Origin: Cyclina sinensis
Lineage: Eukaryota > Mollusca > Bivalvia > Venerida > Veneridae
Direction of reading: 5' to 3'
DNA: 64,000 bases
Assembly (NCBI GenBank): GCA_012932295.1
Contig: JAAONU010000001.1
Location: forward strand, 5,169,104-5,233,103
Shown here one piece after another: positions 62,620-64,000 of this stretch. The position numbers and the translations under genes were made by a program. The notes under the pieces were generated by a model. It had not been told where the DNA came from and did not search any database. It saw only the letters and a program-made list of their open reading frames with translations. Positions within the stretch are counted from its first letter, which is position 1, and every line of letters starts with the position of its first letter.

Positions 62620-62835
62620 CACTTCATAGACGATCAACACATAATATTGTGTTATAGTGATCTTCTCCAATATCACTATTTCGGCAACGGTTTGATTGAG
62701 TGACGGGTCCGAAATTATATTTTGACAAATGTGAGATTTGGTGGCTACTTTCTGGCGAACGACCGCGAATAATCAAAGAAACACAGTAATATCTGGTTGT
62801 GCTACGTTTTGCGGCCAAAATTCATTATCATTTTC
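62620..62835 (+). repeat. Interspersed repeat family R2
   Basis: TAGACGATCAACACATAATA, TTGAGTGACGGGTCCGAAAT, GGTGGCTACTTTCTGGCGAA, CGCGAATAATCAAAGAAAC and CGTTTTGCGGCC follow the family order. Confidence 0.7.
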
Positions 62836-62839
62836 AGTC

Positions 62840-64000
62840 AAAATGAATGTTACTAAATGAACTGATTCATAGCAAAATAACAAAATAGGTCTATCAGGTA
62901 GATTTATTACCATTGTATAGTTGTGTAAGTCTTACAAAGGGTAACGTGACTTACACAACACATCGTCTATTAAGTAGATTTTTCCGTCTTTAGTGATGAT
63001 TAGTTTAAGTTGGGAAATATATTCAAGATAAGAACAGAAGTACAGAACACAATTCTATCCTATTTGAAAAATTGAGCCGGCTTACTTCCATACATGTTGC
63101 ATCTATGTTTTTCACTGTATTTCAAAATCCACTTCAATGACAATTTAAGGTGTGATTGCTGTATTTCCACCGACCATTTTTGTATAAAAGTTTCAACTTC
63201 GGCCTGAACGTTTTAAGTAAAGACAAAAATGGTCATAAGTTTCATATAAATACTGTTTATCAAGAAATAAATTCTTCCTTTTTGTGTAATTTTCTTTTGC
63301 AATTTACATATAACTGTATTTGAAATCTAGTATGTTGCTCGCATTTACTGGCATGCTGTTAAAGTAAGAAATATTCGTTGTTTTTATCTAAAATCATAAT
63401 ACCAAAATATTTCTACATTTCATGAGCTTCCAATCTGAAACATGAACTCTACCCAAACAATTCGCTTAAAATACCATCCATGTACTGTGTCTAGGCGTTA
63501 TGATTAAGAACGGCTTTATCTAGTCAGGGGTGTTCTATGAATCAATAATGGACAGCCAGAAACTTCTAATCAAATAGCGCTGTTATTATAGACTACAACA
63601 GTAAAAAATCTCTGTCGTTCTTGATTAACATCTAAAAGCCTTATTAGAACATTTTGAAAAGAGCAATTATGTAATGGAAGATTGTTAATGAGACTTCCAA
63701 TGTCGAGATGACACTTGACAAAGCCTTTGTTCTTAATACAATTAGACCTTGTCAAAATGATAAACCGCTGTACCGATGAGGTATATTGAAGCATCAACCT
63801 GATGAATGGTTTTCTCAGTGAATGCATTTTAAAATATAATTACCTAATGCAAACTTCACAGTCCAGTGACCTTAAAAACAGCTTACATCAAAATATAAAA
63901 GAAGAACTTTATTTGAATGTTTGTGACCATGTCATAATCAATTAACCTCTAGCACTCCTCTTATCAGTTTGCAAATAAAGGACAAATTTCATAACAAGAA
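62840..64000. other. Intergenic, no supportable gene
   Basis: AT-rich; the minus-strand frame at 63570-63827 has no recognised family. Nothing else seen. Confidence 0.45.

Overview
The window is nuclear DNA from an invertebrate animal, most likely a bivalve or related mollusc. The DNA is strongly AT-rich by eye. Its one clear gene is split into many short exons with GT-AG introns. The rest is dominated by degenerate interspersed repeats, fold-back elements and minisatellites of the kind typical of bivalve genomes. No bacterial, organellar or viral gene set is present. The bivalve assignment is an inference from repeat style and gene structure.

Region 1-10.7 kb holds the 3' part, nearly the whole coding region, of a choline O-acetyltransferase (ChAT) gene on the + strand. 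Fourteen exons between 1342 and 10318 join in frame into 662 codons plus a stop. They run from the LPKLPVP start of the family domain, through the catalytic histidine (YEHSPSEG) and the STSQ motif, to [14 protein letters not shown] and a TAA stop. The initiator ATG and promoter are not in the recognisable part of the window. Choline-type specificity residues (VDN) are present, but the position that is Asn in mammalian ChAT and Arg in carnitine acetyltransferase reads Cys. Introns carry an (AT)n tract, a near-perfect hairpin and a dispersed repeat.

Region 10.7-64 kb is mostly intergenic. It contains three broken Tc1-like transposase copies (about 16.5, 32.2 and 34.6 kb), a mariner-like tail (62.3 kb), two tRNA-derived, SINE-like sequences (16.9 and 36.1 kb), and many interspersed repeat families recognised here because copies within the window match one another. 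It also holds several tandem arrays: a GGCCTGGCG-rich fold-back (27.4-28.6 kb), a 44-bp GCAGTA array with a 105-bp array and inverted GCAGTA copies (39.5-41.0 kb), a 44-bp GACGTC array (43.9-44.4 kb), a 35-bp CACGTG/CACGTA array (53.3-54.0 kb) and a 29-bp array (57.1-57.5 kb).

Two weak hints of further genes lie between 34.7 and 37.6 kb. One is a pair of minus-strand open segments whose splice phases match (37141-36943 and 34923-34727). The other is a GC-richer plus-strand exon-like segment at 37501-37581. Neither could be assigned to a family. The remaining long stretches show no gene or element that I can support; they are listed as such.
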